From Nostoc sp. NMS2 (GTDB lineage: Bacteria > Cyanobacteriota > Cyanobacteriia > Cyanobacteriales > Nostocaceae): 64,000 bases of DNA. The first letter of the stretch is position 1; the number at the start of each line of letters is the position of its first letter. The stretch is taken from contig NZ_JABXKH010000160.1 of NCBI RefSeq assembly GCF_017115105.1, positions 26,006-90,005 of the forward strand. Direction: 5' to 3'. The notes below the pieces were generated by a model. That model saw only the letters and a program-made list of their open reading frames with translations. It searched no databases and was not told the origin of the DNA. This document shows positions 63,804 to 64,000 of the stretch, one piece after another. Both the position numbers and the translations under genes were made by a program.

Positions 63804-64000
63804 AAAACTTAATCACTAGCTTATAAATTACAATAGTGTTTTCCTTCTACCCGAAGGTATAAGTATGAAACTTCAATAACAATTAATAGCTTTTATCAGG
63901 GTTAGCGCGTCTCAAAGCCTATTGACAAGAGGACTTGCCTGATCGGCAATCTTTGTTGGAAACAAAGTGACACCATCCGAGGTAGGGTAAGATTTAATTC
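63804..64000. other. Window-end noncoding sequence with possible RNA structure
   Basis: No ORF. Near 63943-63976 there are two small hairpins, TTGCCTGATCGGCAA and CTTTGTTGGAAACAAAG. The window ends here, so whether they belong to a 5' leader, an RNA gene or a repeat cannot be told. Confidence 0.3.

Noticed and set aside
63943..63976. Two hairpins at the window end as a riboswitch
   Set aside because: No known riboswitch consensus matched by eye and the downstream gene is outside the window.

Overview
The window looks like chromosomal DNA of a filamentous, probably heterocyst-forming cyanobacterium of the Nostoc/Anabaena group. This rests on the very frequent GCGATCGC (HIP1) octamer, heptanucleotide tandem repeats such as (AATTACG)n and (AATTCAA)n of the type known from Nostocales, many dispersed palindromic repeats, a ChlH-like chelatase subunit and several cyanobacterial gene families. 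The species cannot be fixed from the sequence alone. No rRNA or tRNA gene was recognised.

Region 1 (about 0-12.6 kb) is a secreted-peptide and secreted-protein island. It holds a parvulin-like protein (79-858), a double-glycine peptide with its own promoter and terminator (1321-1611), a TPR/OGT-type glycosyltransferase (2048-5146), an RTX calcium-binding protein, and two leader-peptide precursors. One precursor is a Pro/Lys/Ile-rich double-glycine peptide with a Cys-rich partner protein (6516-7293). The other (7464-7913) is a Nif11-like precursor whose core carries three X-Tyr-Gly sites, followed by a radical SAM/SPASM enzyme (8081-9343) and a 50-residue ORF (9350-9502). That trio fits a spliceotide system of the PlpA/PlpX/PlpY type, in which a radical SAM enzyme excises tyramine from the backbone to leave alpha-keto-beta-amino acids. 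Two tandemly duplicated RTX proteins follow.

Region 2 (12.9-22.3 kb) is a compact + strand cluster: two TPR-glycosyltransferase fusions, then a nucleotide-sugar pathway (SDR epimerase, C-methyltransferase, CDP-glucose-type nucleotidyltransferase, PIG-L deacetylase, RmlC-like epimerase) and a DUF4910 peptidase-like protein. It probably makes and transfers an unusual branched or deoxy sugar.

Region 3 (22.3-41.5 kb) holds mostly unrelated genes: a heme-oxygenase-like diiron protein, a sulfite-oxidase-family molybdoenzyme, a 1,897-residue Ser/Thr kinase-ATPase-GAF-histidine kinase, a four-helix-bundle gene split by a small transposable element, a CPA2 cation/proton antiporter, an SDR, a peptidoglycan amidase and a ChlH/CobN-like chelatase subunit. 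Dispersed repeats lie inside several reading frames without breaking them.

Region 4 (41.7-55.2 kb) is a type I-D CRISPR-Cas locus on the minus strand: cas3', a DUF433 gene, cas10d/csc3, csc2, csc1, an inserted convergent ORF, a 2OG-Fe(II) oxygenase overlapping cas6, cas4, cas1, cas2, a leader and a five-repeat array. A divergent WYL-domain regulator lies beside cas3', and the cas3'-WYL gap holds three spaced 19-bp palindromes with compensating base changes.

Region 5 (55.2-64 kb) contains an APH-like kinase next to a HopA1-family protein (a pair known as kinase/lyase dehydratase in class V lanthipeptide and thioamitide pathways), exonuclease III, a GT4 glycosyltransferase, a zinc-ribbon miniprotein, a TIGR02587/TIGR02588 membrane pair, CsbD and a GlsB/YeaQ-type membrane protein.
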